Positions 41,454 through 41,616 of a stretch of DNA of 41,616 nt are shown in pieces. The notes under the pieces are model-generated. The model was not told the DNA's origin, searched no databases, and saw only the letters and a program-made list of their open reading frames with translations. Each line of letters opens with the position of its first letter. Positions within the stretch are counted from its first letter, which is position 1. Source of the DNA: Cuspidothrix issatschenkoi CHARLIE-1. GTDB taxonomy: Bacteria; Cyanobacteriota; Cyanobacteriia; Cyanobacteriales; Nostocaceae. The stretch lies in the NCBI RefSeq assembly GCF_002934005.1, contig NZ_PGEM01000081.1, forward strand, positions 1 through 41,616, in the 5' to 3' direction. A program made the position numbers and the translations under genes.

Positions 41454-41616
41454 AAATAAGTGCCTGAAGCGAAGCGAAGACAAAGCCACGCCGAGAGCGC
41501 ACCGAACCTTGAAAATATTATAGTTTGAAAGACAGTATACAACAAGTACCTGCGTCAAGTAAAGAAAATGATAGGACTGAAGTAAAAAACAGTCGAAAAG
41601 AGCAACAAACTCAAAA
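41454..41616 (+). other. probable 16S rRNA leader running off the window end
   Basis: No open frame follows the promoter. The sequence GCGCACCGAACCTTGAAAA (about 41496-41514) and the final AGCAACAAACTCAAAA resemble, from memory, the segment immediately before 16S rRNA (which starts near GAGAGTTTGATC) in cyanobacteria. A palindromic GAAGCGAAGCGAAGAC...-type repeat is embedded near 41466. The rRNA itself is outside, so this is inference. Confidence 0.5.

Noticed and set aside
1-41616. tRNA genes
   Set aside because: I saw no convincing cloverleaf or conserved TTCGA-type arm in the gene-free intervals by eye; a covariance-model search would be decisive.

Overview
The window is chromosomal DNA of a filamentous, probably heterocyst-forming cyanobacterium (Nostocales). 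Evidence: many HIP1 octamers (GCGATCGC), an A+T-rich background, heptamer STRR-type repeats, and cyanobacterial hallmark genes: agrE/argZ, a CcmK shell protein, Vipp1 beside a PspA paralogue, a 429-residue GlgC carrying the effector lysines known from Anabaena, MenB for phylloquinone, an RRM/glycine-rich RNA-binding protein, and DUF2839 and DUF3318 proteins. The genus cannot be fixed from the sequence; the Dolichospermum/Anabaena/Aphanizomenon group is my best guess.

Layout. 1-12.1 kb: murF and murE (both minus strand) lie about 9 kb apart. Between them is a four-gene plus-strand set (1847-8608): a membrane-anchored von Willebrand A protein, a 1079-residue tubulin/FtsZ-superfamily GTPase, an ExbB/TolQ/MotA-type channel subunit with a long cytoplasmic tail, and a MotB/OmpA-type stator subunit. 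It is followed by a porin relic and a DICT-domain histidine-kinase-like protein whose phosphoacceptor histidine is glutamine. 12.1-18 kb: a transposase relic, a glutaredoxin-like protein, an RNA-binding protein with a Shine-Dalgarno-sequestering leader hairpin, a DUF3318 gene followed by a CcmK paralogue with an altered pore loop, and agrE. 18-19.8 kb: an island of small accessory genes (orphan antitoxins, an HNH protein, two unknowns). 19.8-30.4 kb: a MalK/UgpC-type ATPase, a lipoprotein, a Uma2 nuclease, an M48 protease, a degenerate DinG-like helicase, DUF2839, creatininase-family, MsrB, GlgC and a small P-loop kinase. 30.4-41.6 kb: a truncated TnpB, a CbpA-like DnaJ, MenB, a DciA/DUF721 protein, a SPOR-like membrane protein, PspA and Vipp1, a solo IS200/IS605-type end, a thioredoxin, a PLP aminotransferase with a repeat array inside its reading frame, and nadC. 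The last 190 bases look like the promoter and leader of an rRNA operon whose 16S gene would begin just outside.

The most interesting unit is the vWA / tubulin-like / ion-driven stator set at 1847-8608. A tubulin family linked to vWA and OmpA-type proteins was predicted computationally (Makarova and Koonin, 2010) to be a membrane-remodelling system. Here it is joined to a complete proton-channel-type A/B pair that resembles the ZorA/ZorB motor of Zorya defence, but without any Zorya effector. This suggests a GTPase cytoskeletal device powered or gated by an ion-driven, peptidoglycan-anchored motor. Its function is unknown; both defence and envelope remodelling are open.

Small repeats fill most gene-free stretches: palindromes centred on AATTCATGAATT, heptamer arrays, MITE-like elements and IS ends.
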